This document shows positions 44,644-54,360 of a stretch of 64,000 nt of DNA, piece by piece (the first letter of the stretch is position 1; the number at the start of each line of letters is the position of its first letter). The translations under genes were made by a program, and so were the position numbers. The notes below the pieces were generated by a model, which saw only the letters and a program-made list of their open reading frames with translations, had not been told where the DNA came from and made no database searches. The stretch is from the NCBI RefSeq assembly GCF_013368755.1, contig NC_049565.1:3348001-3412000 (forward strand). Reading direction: 5' to 3'. Origin of the DNA: Talaromyces rugulosus (lineage: Eukaryota; Ascomycota; Eurotiomycetes; Eurotiales; Trichocomaceae).

Positions 44644-47600
44644 ATGGCTCATCCTGTGTATCATGCTACCTTCTTAGATTCGGATAACCGAGGAGTACAA
44701 GTTGGCTATAACGCTGGGAACGTCGAGACCCATCATCATTTTCACGCAGGCAAGTCACTGGTTTCTCCAGTAGAGGGCCCCTAGAAGAACTTGCTGATAG
44801 CATCCTGGTTGCGCAGAGCGTCCAGAGACTCCTCCCAATCCATTACTATCGATCTGTTTCCCCCGCGACCGGGACTTTGTCGATCGTGGGAGAGTCCTGA
44901 ATCAGCTCCACCAAAGATGTGCTACACCAGGTTCCAAGACTGCGCTGGTCGGCTTCGGTGGTGTTGGGTATGAAAACGGTCCATGCTCTTGACCAGTCGT
45001 GCTAACTTGAGATGAAGAAAATCACAGCTTGCGATTGAATATGCGTACCGAGCCCACGAGCAGTCCCCCGAAACATGGGTTTTTTGGGCCCATGCCAGTA
45101 ATGCCACCCGATTTGAACAGAGCTACCAGGAAATTGCAGATACCGTCAAGCTGTTTGGGCGGCGGGATCCCCAGGCCAACATCTTTAAGCTTGTATATAA
45201 CTGGCTGCGAGATGCCAAGAATGGGAAGTGGGTGATAATACTTGACAACGTCGATGATGCTGAATTTCTTGTCAACGTCCACCATGATAGTCAGGGTCAT
45301 ACAAGTCAACCACTGCGAGAGTATCTCCCACAAAGCCAGAATGGGTCCATTCTAATAACATCACGGAGCAAGGAGGCTGCGTTGAAGCTGGTCGAACAGC
45401 GTGATATCATCGCCATTGAACCAATGGATAAGGCCCAAGCGCTAGAATTATTTGAGAAGAAGCTGGAGAAACAGGATAAGATGCATGGTATTACCGAGCT
45501 TGCAGCCGCGCTAGAGTTTATTCCGCTTGCGATTGTCCAAGCCGCGGCATATATTTCTGACCCAGATCGGGGTTGTTCAGTGCGACAGTACCTTGATGAG
45601 TTCCAGAGAAGCGATTACAAGAAGATGAGTCTCTTGGATCACGACGGAGGACAGCTTCGTCGAGATTGGGAGACTAAGAACTGCGTTCTCATGACTTGGC
45701 AGATCTCATTTGACCGTATCCGTCAAACACGGCGATCCGCTGCTGATTTGCTGTCGCTGATGAGTTTCTTCGACCGCCAAGGGATACCCGAGGCCCTCCT
45801 TCAAAATCGAAGCAGACAGGAAAACGCTGAGCAGAGTGATCGCGACGATGACGAAGGCAGTGAATTACAGTCTAGCGTAACCAATGAGTTCCAAAATGAT
45901 GTTCTAGTGCTGCGAAGGTACATGTTTATCTCGATCAGTGTGGATAGAACAACGTTCGAAATGCACAACCTGGTGCAGCTAGCGACGCGAATGTGGCTTG
46001 AAGCGAATGGGGAGCTGGAAAAGTGGAAACGGCAGTATATTCGGAATCTAAATTTGGAATTTCCCACTGGAAAATATGAGAATTGGGCACAATGCCAAGT
46101 GCTTTTCCCGCATGCAAAGTCTGCAGCCACGCATCAACCGCAGGAACGTGACTCACTGCTAGAGTGGGCCTCGCTGATGTATAAAGCGGCGTGGTATGAC
46201 TGGAGAAAAGGGAATAGAGCTGAGGGAGAGAAGCTGTCAGTTATAGCATTGAAAGCTCGGACAAAGTTACTGGGTCAGGAACATAAAGAAACGCTGAGTA
46301 GTATAGAAATGACAGGGCTAATATACTCGCTTAAGGGCCGGTGGAAAGAGGCCGAAGAGCTGTTTGTGCAGGTGATGGAGACAAGAAAGAGAGTGCTAGG
46401 TGCAGAGCATTCAGACACGCTGTCCAGCATGAACAACCTGGCATCGATATACTGGAGACAAGGACGATGGAAAGAGGCTGAAGAGCTGTTTGTGCAAGTG
46501 ATGGAGACAAGTTTGAAGATGCAGGGTGCAGAGCATCTTTCTACGCTGACCAGCATAAACAACCTAGCATCAACATACCGGAATCAAGGCCGATGGAAAG
46601 AGGCCGAAGAGCTGGAAGTACAAGTGATTGAGACGAGAAAGACAGTGCTGGGTGCAGAGCATCCAGACACGCTAGCCAGCATGGCTAACCTGGCGTCGAC
46701 GTACTGGAGACAAGGACGATGGAAAGAGGCCGAAGAGCTGTTTGTGCAAGTAACAGAGACAAGTTTAAAGGTGCTGGGTGCAGAGCATCCAGACACACTG
46801 GCCAGCATGGCCAACCTGGCATCGACGTACCGGAATCAAGGCCGATGGAAAGAGGCCGAAGAGCTGTTTGTGCAAGTGATTGAGACAAGAAAGAGGGTGC
46901 TAGGTACAGAGCATCCAGACACACTGGCCAGCATGACCAACCTGGCATCAACGTACCAGAATCAAGGCCGATGGAAAGAGGCTAAAGAGCTGTTTGTGCA
47001 AGTGATAGAGACAAGTTTAAAGATGCAGGGTGCAGAACATCCATCTACACTGACCAGCATGGCCAACCTGGCATCGACGTACTGGAGACAAGGACGATGG
47101 AAGGAGGCCGAAGAACTGTTTGTTCAAGTAACAGAGACAAGTTTAAAGGTGCTGGGTGCAGAGCATCCAGACACACTGGCCAGCATGGCCAGCCTGGCAT
47201 CAATATACCAGGAGCAAGGCCAATGGAAAGAGGCCGAAGAGCTATTTGTGCAAGTGATAGAGACAAGTTTAAAGGTGCTGGATGCAGAGCATCCAGACAA
47301 ACTGGCCAGCATGAACAACCTGGCATCAACATACCAGAATCAAGGCCGATGGAAAGAGGCTAAAGAGCTGTTTGTACAAGTGATGGAGACAAGAAAAAGA
47401 GTGCTGGGTGCAGAGCATCCTAACACGTTAACTAGCATGAACAACCTAGCATCAATATACCAGAATCAAGGCCGATGGAAGGAGGCTGAAGAGTTGTTTA
47501 TGCAAGTGATGGAGACAAGAAAGAGAGTGCTGAATGCAGAACATCCAGACACACTGACCAGCATGGCTAACCTGGCATCGATGTACTGGAATCAAGACCG

Positions 47601-47856
47601 ATGGAAAGAGGCCGAAGAGCTGGAGGTGCAAGTGATAGAGATGAGAAAGACAGTGCTAGGTGCAGAGCATCCTGACACACTGACTAGCATGAATAACTTA
47701 TCCTTCACGTGGAAACAGCAGGGCCGCGGCGTGGAAGCCCTTAACTTAATGAAGGATTGTGTACGGCTACAGAGGAAGATTTTGGGCGTTGATCACCCTA
47801 ATACCTTATCATCCTCTGCGACATTGACTAGTTGGTCTGGAGAAGTTGGATGTTAA
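44644..47856 (+). CDS. NLR 4: amyloid-motif NB-ARC-TPR receptor (PNT1-like; 3 exons)
   Basis: Exons 44644-44749, 44817-44967 and 45018-47856 give 1031 aa. Intron 1 is a GC..AG intron (GCAAGT..GCAG), and intron 2 splits the P-loop codon exactly as in NLR 1. Residues 12-33 hold DNRGVQVGYNAGNVETHHHF, containing the RHIM core VQVG inside an N-x-G-x-Q-x-G-x-N pattern, the layout of the PP amyloid motif. NB-ARC follows: RDFVDRG entry, P-loop GFGGVGKS at about 80, KWVIILDNVDD at about 158 and GSILITSRS. Eleven near-identical TPR units of 42 residues plus two diverged ones fill residues 480-1025. The proposed role is a sensor that, on ligand binding, exposes an amyloid seed for a partner executor. 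The neighbouring HeLo-like pseudogene carries the matching motif. The tail is shortened by a two-base indel relative to the fragment at 42420. Confidence 0.8.
46318..47717 (+). repeat. eleven tandem 126-bp TPR-coding units (NLR 4)
   Basis: Units encode GRWKEAEELFVQVxET plus (R/S)(K/L)KxLGAEHPDTLxSMxNLAS. Two alternating types are visible (ETRKRVLG and ETSLKxxG), suggesting higher-order duplication of unit pairs. Confidence 0.85.
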
Positions 47857-49840
47857 TATATCAGTGGCTGATAATACTATATAACGTACGAATCTAAAGC
47901 TCTTGGAGATAGTCAACCCTCTGAGCTATTAAGTTTGGGATTGTGTTAATCTGGAAAGCCTAATGAAGAGCATTTGCCAAAGAAATTTAGATACAGTAGT
48001 TTCCCAGTCTGTTGGAATCTAAATACAAAACTTGTGTATATCTGTCTGGTACAGTACCATACGTCATACCGCGGACCAGGCTATGTGGGACTTAGTCTAA
48101 AAATAGTTTAGCCCTTCTTGGCGTAAAGTTTGGGAAACATGTAAAAACCCGACACTGGTTTTGCCTCCGAGTGTATGCTACAGTAATATTTTGCTCAATT
48201 TCATCTCATAAATTTTAGAAATTTGTAATCGCTTATTTTAGTTCTCCTTGGTCTAAAATTGCTTACTGCCGTAATCACGGAATGGTTTTCATCGGTGATG
48301 CACCAATTGATGACAGAAAAAATCCAACTTTCCCACTAAGTTAACTAGCATTACATACATATTAACTACCCGAATTATTTAAATATATGGCAGAGGGAAA
48401 GCTTACGGTACGGTAATAGTTATTCACCTGGCAAATACATGCTTCCTTTCTGATGACGTCGAACAGTATGTCTAGCAACAATGCAGACACCAGTCCGTCT
48501 CGGTCTCTCAGCGAATACCAAAAATCCCTTGACAAGTCATGGTACACGCTTCTCTATCAGATTAAACATGCTAAAGGTTGAAACTCGTGGTCTAAAAACT
48601 GGTTCTCGTCTAATACATTACAGAGATGGATAAACAGCTTAAAGATAAAGCAACTCAAACATATACTTCGACCGAAAAGCCTACAAGCATTCATGGTCCC
48701 TCATGAGGGAGAGTTGCGACCGTCAAAATTTTCCACGGGCAGCAAGCACTGTGTTTCATTTACAGGGCAGTCATGGGCATGTACACACACACACACAATT
48801 TATTAACGCCCGGCGGCTAAACCGAAAGGGCAACTATCACTGATCTACTACGTAAAATTACTCACCTAATCCTGACTAGATCTTGCCTAGGATTTAATTA
48901 CGGTTAACTTCCTACAGTATACTATCATTTAATCCTAATTTTATTAAAATCTAATCTTCTCTGTGATTCTATTGTGGGGTAAACTTGCCATCTGTTTTGA
49001 GTTTTGTCACACTTGTACACTATTACTTGTAAGTACAATACTGAAATATATACTGAACATTATTGTTCCGCTTCCAGACTAGATGTAGTTTAGCTCAGTT
49101 TCACATTAGGGTTCCGGAAATAAAAAGAGAGCAATCGCGGTGACACCAGTTTCCGGAAACACTGTATGAGGCTACTTTTTATCACGTCTGCCAACCAGTC
49201 AACGGAAAAAGTAACGCAGCATAGTTGGTGTCAAAAAAGAAACGACTTGTCGAGAGCAAAAAAAGCTGAAAAGTGTGGCGTTCTGAGAGTCGTTGCGCTT
49301 TGAGTCTGTGCGGTCAATAGTATTCAAGTGATGAAACTATTACGCGGGGCTGTCTGTCTAGTAATCACATCGGCCACTATTCTGTTTCCAGACTTGTTTT
49401 ATCAAGGATTGATTGATCTATTCAAAGTGAATGTATTACATGTCTGCGTCACAACAAATGTATAATTATACACATCGAGGCTATGTAGATCTATTCTATT
49501 CATGGGGTTGCTTTGAAGCATTAACGCTTTGATGAATCGAAAAAAGGCAATGAATAGCCTCAAACTTTTTACAGGTAAAAACAGCTACGGTATAGGAAAT
49601 CATTGTATTAAAACTATATGTTTCTGTCAGCAATGTAAGTGAGTTTTATTAGATGAATATATACTTATGACAAGTTCAACCATACGAAGCGGCCGGGGAA
49701 TGATGACATGAGATAAGCAGGCTATCAGTAGTGCACAGGTCACAACCCTGTACTATTGAACAGTTACTTAAGCCGTCAAGTCCCCGCTGGGGTTTGCAAT
49801 TCAGATACATGTATATGAAATCTCATAACTCATACGAACC
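47857..49840. other. 2 kb without a supported gene
   Basis: The first 320 bases mirror 42420-42740 (3' flank duplicated with the NLR tail). A short (AC)n run is at 48783-48797. The rest is AT-rich with no coding signal. Confidence 0.5.
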
Positions 49841-50133
49841 ATGCCTTTACTGAAAACTGTTGTAAAAATCGCCAACAAACTTGGAATTCGTCTATCGCTT
49901 GCTAGATATCACGTCCGTTACGACAATGATCGTGGGTTTATCGTGAAAATGCTGGTATTTGACGACATATCATCTGTGAGTCTCCTATCCCCTCCCATGT
50001 TTCGAATCCAGTTAACTAGTTCTTTGATATGTAGTATGAAGCCGCTGAAGAAATTTCCGACCTCGAATGTCTCCAGAAAAATGGTAGTGATTTCAAACAA
50101 TTTTCTCCAAATCTGAAAATCATCAAGGAATAA
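49841..50133 (+). CDS. small hypothetical protein, 77 aa (2 exons)
   Basis: Exon 1 is 49841-49975 and exon 2 is 50035-50133, joined in phase 0 across a 59-nt intron (GTGAGT, GTTAAC branch, GTAG). The product starts MPLLKTVVKIANKLGIRL, followed by basic and acidic stretches (YEAAEEISDLECLQKNG) and ends FSPNLKIIKE. Without splicing the frame degenerates into low-complexity codons, which favours the intron. No signal peptide or cysteine pattern suggests secretion, and no family is recognised. It stands alone in a 2.8 kb gene-poor stretch. Confidence 0.5.
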
Positions 50134-50679
50134 GTGTTTTGGCGAAATATGTTCTGGAGGCCAATTGTGAATAACCGCAGATAAAGTTTATGCATTCTTC
50201 TCATTCCATAATTTACAATTGAATGAACAAATCTCCAGACAGAACACTCCAGAAATGGGACAGTCCCTTTTTGCATCATTATTATAATTTATGATTTCCA
50301 ATTCATTAATTCTCCCTCTATCCCACCGCCGGAAGGCTGTGTCCGAATATTCTGTATTTTGTTTGACATGAATATGGGATTGTCAGTTTTAATATCGCAC
50401 CAAGCTGAGACCTAAGGAAGCATAACTATTCTTGCATGTATCCACTAGCACCACGTATCACACTGTAGCCATGAGTTACAGGTCCTGCCAAGACAATACT
50501 ATATCGCCTTAGCCTTACAATTCATGGGATAATGACCTTCCATATCCCCCCACCCAATATCCCGCCTTGCCGCCAGGGACCGGCGGGCCTAAGCTTTTTT
50601 CGGCTTGGATCCTACGGGTCTGCCTGGTTGCCTGAGCCTCACCTCAGGCCAACTATCACGGTACACCCTGACTTGAACT

Positions 50680-51567
50680 ATGTGCGAGATCGATGACCAC
50701 CAGACGCAAAGTCTTTCCTTCCAAGAACACAATCCCGATGCCTCAAACTCCATCGTATTCCTGCATGGAATTCTAGCCTCCGCTCACGAATGGAATAGCG
50801 TCGTTCCTCATCTGACGCAGTATCATTTGCTTGTCGCAGATCTGCCCCAACACGGCGCAGAGGGCAGCGAATCGTCAAAAATCCCGTACTCTCACGCGAC
50901 GGCTGTCGAGTATATTGCTCAATTGATCCGCGAGCATGCCAAGGAAGGCACCGCACATATCGTCGGCATATCGCTCGGCGGATGCTTAGCTCTCTCGCTG
51001 GCAGCAAAATATCCAGAACTATGTCTCTCCCTTTTCGCCACGGGATGTGCACATCGTTTCGACCAGGGAGAGGGGGGCACCAATCTGCCCGCCTGGTTGA
51101 TATGTGCTTTCCTCTCCGCCGCAAATGCGCTCGGAGCTGCTTTTTCCCGTGCGATCCCGCTCTCCTGGTCGCTGAAATTATGTGGATGGCAAGACACGTC
51201 GGCAGTGACAGAGGAGCTCCTGCAAGACATACAAGCAGCTACGGCGCGGGGCATCTCAGGTATAATTATCAGGGGATTGATGAGCTGTTCGGGTCCAGAG
51301 GTGTGGAAGAAGGTGAGCGAGTCGGGAGTGCGCACATGCGTGCTAGCAGGCGGCAAGCTGGATCCGATAGAGATGACGAGAGAGCAGGGGATGACACTGG
51401 AAAAGGCAAGCCCTGGAAATAATCACAAAGGAAATAATCACAACAAGGCGTACGTCGTCCGTGATACGATGCGTATGTGGAATTTGTCGCATCCTGCTTT
51501 ATTTGCGGAGGGTGTCGAGGCTTGGGTTGCCGAGAAGGACATGCCTGTTGGCTATGAAGAAATCTAG
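50680..51567 (+). CDS. alpha/beta hydrolase
   Basis: The 295-aa single-exon protein has the alpha/beta-hydrolase layout: oxyanion-hole region VFLHGILASAHEWN (about 26-39), nucleophile elbow GISLGG with S98, an acid in AGGKLDP and a catalytic histidine candidate in NLSHPALF near the C-terminus. A lid or cap region lies between about 130 and 215. It lacks a signal peptide, so a cytosolic esterase, lipase or secondary-metabolism hydrolase is likely; the substrate cannot be told. A short low-complexity insert (NNHKGNNHNK) is unusual. It carries no C-terminal amyloid motif, so it is not the lipase-type partner of NLR 4. Its GC content is higher than that of the flanks. Confidence 0.85.
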   Translation: MCEIDDHQTQSLSFQEHNPDASNSIVFLHGILASAHEWNSVVPHLTQYHLLVADLPQHGAEGSESSKIPYSHATAVEYIAQLIREHAKEGTAHIVGISLGGCLALSLAAKYPELCLSLFATGCAHRFDQGEGGTNLPAWLICAFLSAANALGAAFSRAIPLSWSLKLCGWQDTSAVTEELLQDIQAATARGISGIIIRGLMSCSGPEVWKKVSESGVRTCVLAGGKLDPIEMTREQGMTLEKASPGNNHKGNNHNKAYVVRDTMRMWNLSHPALFAEGVEAWVAEKDMPVGYEEI

Positions 51568-51664
51568 GGAATTATTCAATAAGCCATTAGTCTTACGTAG
51601 ATATACTACTATCAGAGCTCTGTGGTGGTTGTGCTGATCATTCACTTACTAATATATAACGTTA

Positions 51665-51790
51665 AATATGATAGACTGCTCTGCGGCTATACTCAGCAGT
51701 ACACGCAATTTCAGATACAGTTAGCTGCTTATCACTTCTTAGCATATCACATAGGAGCTTAACTGTTGATCGTGCAAGGGGCAGTGCCAT
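51665..51790 (-). pseudogene. Tc1/mariner transposase N-terminal fragment
   Basis: The minus strand encodes MALPLARSTVKLLCDMLRSD and then a helix-turn-helix remainder (VSEIACTAEYSRRAVYHI), matching the first 42 residues of the transposases elsewhere in the window. The rest of the gene is absent. Confidence 0.75.
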
Positions 51791-51894
51791 CCTATAGTAC
51801 AAGGCTACATTATGTTCTAGTGACTGGTGTACAGAAGAAGAAAGGAATGAAAAGGACTTGAAAATGGCAAGATACCAAACTCTAGGCAGCAATA

Positions 51895-52095
51895 CATGTA
51901 ATTTACGTGCATATTAAATCTGCGAATGCGCAATATCCCAGGGAGAAAATTACACGAGCGAGGGTTATTCCGGATCTAGCTATATATACATTAGGCAATC
52001 CTTAGCGCTGTTTCAGAGGAAAGAGAAGAGAGTGTTAGTTGTTACTCTGAGGGTGCAAAGCACTGTACTCTGAAGGTGCAAACTACTGTATGCCT
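51895..52095 (+). repeat. dispersed repeat R2, copy 4
   Basis: It shares GGGTTATTCCGGATCTAGC, TATATATA and TTAGCGCTGTTTCAGAGGAAAG with 26680-26880 (inverted) and partly with 30770-31065. It sits directly beside the transposase fragment, so the two may have been inserted together or nested. Confidence 0.6.
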
Positions 52096-52150
52096 CTACA
52101 ATGTGAGTTTCACGGAAAACTTCCCGCCACGCCGTGAAATAGAATACCTG

Positions 52151-52951
52151 TTAGGCCATTCTCCCTGCAATCACTCCATCGTAAGTATGAGGAAAATCCC
52201 ACTTTGTAAGAACATTAAGTAGTTCAAGAGCGTCGTTTTCAGACTCTTGAAGACCATCAAAAGCAACTCTCGCAGAGCCTTTAGAATCCCAAAACCTTAA
52301 AAAGCTTTGCTTGCCTGAGTGGAAAATGTGTATTTCCCAGCAAGACTTATAACCATCAGACTCTTTAATCGGCAGCTTGCGCAAAAAAAGAGCCAGGCGA
52401 TACATGAGGAGCTGTGAAGAGATGTGGGGGTGTAAACCTTGGGTGTTGAATCCATATTGTTTCGCATATCTCCTGGTGCAGTGCGTAAACAAAGACTTTT
52501 TGGGAATCCAATAAAGATTATCATCATCCCATCTAGTCACTCTGTGTGGGGTATCACGTCTCAATTCCGATATATTGTTGAACTCTTCCACTTCTTCCTC
52601 AAGTCTCAACTCCCATATATCGTTGAGATATTCCGTTTGCTTGGCGGCTTGCTCCTGCTCTTCCTGACTTAATCGATCATCCCCTTCTTCAAAGATTTTT
52701 CTGTCAATTCGTGGCAATGATTTTGACAAGTTCTCGTATTGTCGAATTGTTTCCTTCATATACTGAAAGTGATTCTCCCGAGCCGACTTTTCAAGGCCAT
52801 CAAACTTCTCTATTGTGAGGTCTGTCCCACAAAGCACAGGAACGGGAAGCCCACCAGAAGTTTTCATTTTCTTGGCCGGCGGGTTAGGGGGGGTAGGAGA
52901 AGATTCGCGCCCTCGTCGAGACGACTTAGCCATAGAAAGTTGGCTCGTCAT
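52151..52951 (-). CDS. uncharacterised protein, 266 aa
   Basis: The ATG-initiated single-exon ORF has a basic, proline-rich N-terminus (SSRRGRESSPTPPNPPAKK) that could serve nuclear import. An acidic coiled-coil stretch follows (about 85-125, EEQEQAAKQTEYL, LRLEEEVEEFNNI), then a compact C-terminal part with LYWIPKKSLFTHCTRRYAKQ and SGKQSFLRFWDSKG. No family is recognised. Length, start and composition are consistent with a real nuclear or DNA-associated accessory protein. Confidence 0.55.
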   Translation of the reverse strand: MTSQLSMAKSSRRGRESSPTPPNPPAKKMKTSGGLPVPVLCGTDLTIEKFDGLEKSARENHFQYMKETIRQYENLSKSLPRIDRKIFEEGDDRLSQEEQEQAAKQTEYLNDIWELRLEEEVEEFNNISELRRDTPHRVTRWDDDNLYWIPKKSLFTHCTRRYAKQYGFNTQGLHPHISSQLLMYRLALFLRKLPIKESDGYKSCWEIHIFHSGKQSFLRFWDSKGSARVAFDGLQESENDALELLNVLTKWDFPHTYDGVIAGRMA

Positions 52952-53774
52952 TATTTCCTTTCGAGTTTCTCCCTTGTAAAGATATTTGTTACAAGGTCAA
53001 CATACACCGATGAAGTCTGCAGTATAAGATGGCTGAGAATGAGAAAAAAAGAAATTCTCCATGTCACTTTACACCTTAGTGTGAAAGGGGGCAGAACATG
53101 TTTAAGTAACCAAATCCGAACTCACGTGAAACTAAGGTTGCGAATAAGCTATACTGATTCTAGCTCTATGTCCGGTGAGGTAAGATTAATTTTGAGTCCT
53201 TGGCCAATGATGCGATGGTTGGGCATGTGTCATAGCCTTGCATAGGTCTTGATACTTGGCTAAGTACGCCACGTACAAGGTTTCGTGTTACAACACAGAT
53301 CTTCTGCAACCAATCCTTCTCTCCCAGAATCATATCTCTCAATTGGAAGTGGGCCAAAAAGCCGAACGTTACATTAACAAACCTGATACACCTTTTTCAT
53401 CCAATGGATGGATCTAAACTATATCAATTCAAGTACTGTCTCCGAAACCATGCTATACATGGACGGTAGCAAGACACGCATCCAGTCTATATTTAGGAAG
53501 AATGTCACATAAACTAATTATCGAATTGGGCGTTATTAATTATTTCTCCTCCTCCTCCCCCTCTTTATCGCTCCCATATCAGCTGGCTACCCTCTGTCTC
53601 GGGACCGCCTCGAATGATCATGATACTTCAATGATGGGTTAAGACAACCATACAACCATAATAGAAAAACATTGACGTCAGACATATATTCTAAAAATAG
53701 AACTAAACTTACGACTTATATTTCTGAGTCGCGTACAGTTCTAATCTGTACATCCACTCGTAAGATTTAGACTC

Positions 53775-54360
53775 ATGATGGTGCCATCCAGAGCTTTCTT
53801 TTTGCAACAGACGGGTCATGGTTCTTATTACTCTGCCATGCTGGTTGAACAAGAAGACATACCATGGATTTATAACTCTCTTGCAAACACTTCGGCTTGG
53901 CTTCTTTTAGCAGCCTCGTTTATGTTTCCCGGGTCTTATCTTTCATCTCCTTACGTGGATGAACTGTCCATGAAGTTGGATTTGAGAAAGAAGAACGCCT
54001 TTATTGTTCTTGCAGCAATTTGTTTCATTGGGGGCTTAATAATCTTAGGATACTTGTGGTGGCGATGGTTTTCTAACTATATTTGGCTTGCCAATAGGAT
54101 ATTTCTGTAAGTTATCGAAGCTTGCTAAGGTCTGGTTATTGACCTTTAAAAGGCCGTCATTCATCAACTCCGCAACTGGCCTCGGAAATGTCCTAACTGT
54201 TTATACCACCAGTAGTGGCATATCTGCTGTGCAAAAGATTGGAATTATATCAGGATCCTTTTGTACTGGTATTACGTTGTGTATATTTTTGACTTATCAT
54301 TTTGTTTTTGTCAGGAATGCACGCAGAGACCATGAGTCCAGCGGACCAGTTCGAGAATAG
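53775..54360 (+). CDS. fungal multi-pass membrane protein, 179 aa (2 exons)
   Basis: Exons 53775-54106 and 54153-54360 join across a 46-nt intron (GTAAGT..AAAG), giving RIFLPSFINSATGLGNVLTV in frame. Four hydrophobic segments are visible: around NTSAWLLLAASFMFPG, AFIVLAAICFIGGLIILGYL, the span after the intron, and IISGSFCTGITLCIFLTYHF. WWRWFSNYIWLANRIFLP resembles a conserved stretch of small fungal integral membrane proteins of unknown role that I recall from other ascomycetes. The C-terminus is short and charged. Location is probably the plasma or an internal membrane; the function is not known. Confidence 0.65.

Noticed and set aside
50680..51567. Alpha/beta hydrolase as lipase-type (SBP) partner of NLR 4
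   Set aside because: No RHIM/PP-like motif at its C-terminus or nearby, and it lies 2.8 kb beyond the NLR 3' end.
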